A DNA stretch of 13,995 nucleotides. It comes from JBEKJU01 sp050011095 (GTDB lineage Bacteria > Desulfobacterota > Syntrophorhabdia > Syntrophorhabdales > WCHB1-27). Shown one piece after another: positions 13,901-13,995 of this stretch. How positions within the stretch are numbered: position 1 is the first letter of the stretch; each line of letters opens with the position of its first letter. The position numbers were made by a program, and so were the translations under genes. The notes under the pieces are model-generated. The model had not been told where the DNA came from, did no database searches, and saw nothing but the letters and a program-made list of their open reading frames with translations. The stretch lies in NCBI GenBank assembly GCA_050011095.1, contig JBEKJU010000140.1, forward strand, positions 1 to 13,995. Direction: 5' to 3'.

Positions 13901-13995
13901 GAAGATGGAGGCCCTCGGGACACTATCCGGCGGCATCGCCCATGACTTCAACAACATCCTTGCGGCAATCATAGGGTTTACCGAATTGGTTCATG
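10977..13995 (+). CDS. Membrane sensor histidine kinase with solute-binding-protein sensor, three PAS and a GAF domain (3' end outside window)
   Basis: The frame is open from ATG 10977 (GGAGG at 10968-10972) to the window end, 1006 residues so far. Parts in order: basic N-terminus; signal-anchor ~34-48; family-3 solute-binding domain ~60-282 (VGSELEFPPYAFVDKNGQPA, GFSVDLIKAV, DVLPIVAKLPERTRVVDFS), expected in the periplasm; membrane segment ~293-318; coiled coil 320-370; PAS 1 ~373-500; PAS 2 ~503-610 with C544, C548, C559 and C562; PAS 3 ~617-738; coiled coil to ~790; GAF ~792-958 with Cys at 855, 857, 872 and 881; kinase start with H989 in GGIAHDFNNIL. The ATPase domain, and perhaps a receiver, lie beyond the window. 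It should sense an amino-acid-like or other small solute outside and several signals inside. It follows the hybrid kinase by 135 bp without a clear terminator, so shared transcription is possible. The ligand cannot be predicted from sequence alone. Confidence 0.9.
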   Translation, partial: MSKVIPETETVVETTKRKWWLRLLEGKRHGLRSLPMMLLAIAIFLIADFGSGPCRAAGDPHEVQVGSELEFPPYAFVDKNGQPAGFSVDLIKAVADAMGLPIRISTGPWDTVWNDLVAGRIDVLPIVAKLPERTRVVDFSLPHTETFDAFFVRKGDPPIRNVEGAKGKEIVVMRSDAAHHALLERNFQGRLILVSTIPEGLSLVSSGKHDAFLCSKLIGAMAIKTHGIKGLAAGPPISDYKRVFSFAVKKGDEDLLEKLNQGLMIIKANGQYDRIYDKWLTADEPWRKLQKYIVPAIAIAIAVALIVAFWLVMLQLLVKKRTRQLAEKNEMLRLAQEGLEERVTQRTAELAQANRVLESEVAERTRTGEALRESEQRWATTLSSIGDAVIATDVEGKIAFMNTVAEELTGWTLEGSSMKPVTEVFNIVNEHTRSAVESPVAKVLGEGMVVGLANHTILVRKDGTEVPIDDSGAPIRDKEGNTTGVVLVFRDITEHKKAEEQIASDKYLQQLLLDHFPGVVLLLRTTTREVIASNQAGINVGAVCGSKCFETWGQNQDPCPWCLAPDLWATGKEQHVVLEAGEKVMEAHWAPVADDLYMHYAFDITERKRAEEKLQEKERVIQQALSISRSFTFDWDTATDQVRRSASCKTIFDIDYDEMVTATSERFSQRVHPDDRSRFEKLLRNLTPAADTYAAYYRLVRNDGSVVTLEETAQGFFDAAGKIKRVIGVATDVTERKRMEEELRKSHDQLELRVYERTAELERTYQAVEAEVIERRQAEAALRETNRLLKLFTAQSSKNEYLDAVVALLQEWTGCEGAGIRVLDKAENIPYESFVGFSRDFWESENFLSMRRDRCACIRVVAGAPEPQDMACVTPFGSFHCEDTMTLLAGLSAQEKEQFRGRCIVEGYASVTIIPISYRNRILGAIHLADRTKAKIPLGTVEFIESVQPLIGEAIHGLAVEEERTLLESQLRQAQKMEALGTLSGGIAHDFNNILAAIIGFTELVH
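13881..13988 (+). repeat. H-box module, copy 2
   Basis: These bases encode SQLRQAQKMEALGTL through IIGFTEL around H989 of the last kinase and are 78% identical by hand count to bases 9672-9779. The similarity probably continues past the window end into the ATPase domain. Confidence 0.7.

Overview
The window reads as a chromosome segment from a moderately GC-rich, Deltaproteobacteria-like anaerobe (Desulfobacterota/Syntrophorhabdia type). This placement is an inference from style: many His-Asp signalling proteins, an NtrC-type activator, H-boxes of the GGxAHxFNNIL kind and a carboxymuconolactone-decarboxylase-fold protein. No rRNA, tRNA, CRISPR array or complete insertion sequence was seen.

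Layout. Bases 1-1003 hold a probable frameshifted gene tail, a small unknown protein with a strong ribosome binding site, and the first ~92 residues of an FAD-dependent oxidoreductase that runs into an AT-rich stretch, so it looks truncated. Bases 1391-2519 hold a cold-shock protein with an elaborate control region, followed at 51 bp by an open frame that joins a HicB-like domain to a response-regulator receiver. A CMD/AhpD-fold gene lies on the minus strand (2662-2970). Bases 2990-3560 have no gene but carry a promoter-like site and a strong hairpin terminator. Next comes a scar: the C-terminus of a UvrD-like helicase (minus) abuts the C-terminal half of a receiver domain (plus). A complete NtrC-family sigma-54 activator follows (4306-5709).

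Bases 5710-6790 are mostly gene remnants, but include a well-formed 59-residue gene (6207-6386, minus) and a possible receiver-domain tail. A single-domain response regulator (6788-7165, minus) with its own terminator lies divergent to a large hybrid histidine kinase locus (7531-10841). That locus is split into two overlapping frames by an apparent internal deletion that removed the ATP-binding N-box of its first kinase core. The last gene (10977 to the window end) is a membrane-anchored sensor kinase with a solute-binding-protein sensor, three PAS domains (one Cys-rich), a GAF domain and the start of a kinase core, cut by the window end.

How it fits together. The theme is two-component signalling: at least six receiver domains or fragments and three kinase cores within ~12 kb. 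Two kinase genes share a near-duplicate H-box module (78% nucleotide identity over 108 nt, counted by hand), and the broken receiver at 3819 is 69% identical in protein to the terminal receiver of the hybrid kinase. This points to local module shuffling and decay. The regulator and kinases could form a pathway, but pairing is not shown by sequence. I did not find a clear new defence or mobile system; the more unusual points are the HicB-receiver frame, the csp control region, the possible unannotated transcript at 3113-3560 and the overlooked 59-residue gene.
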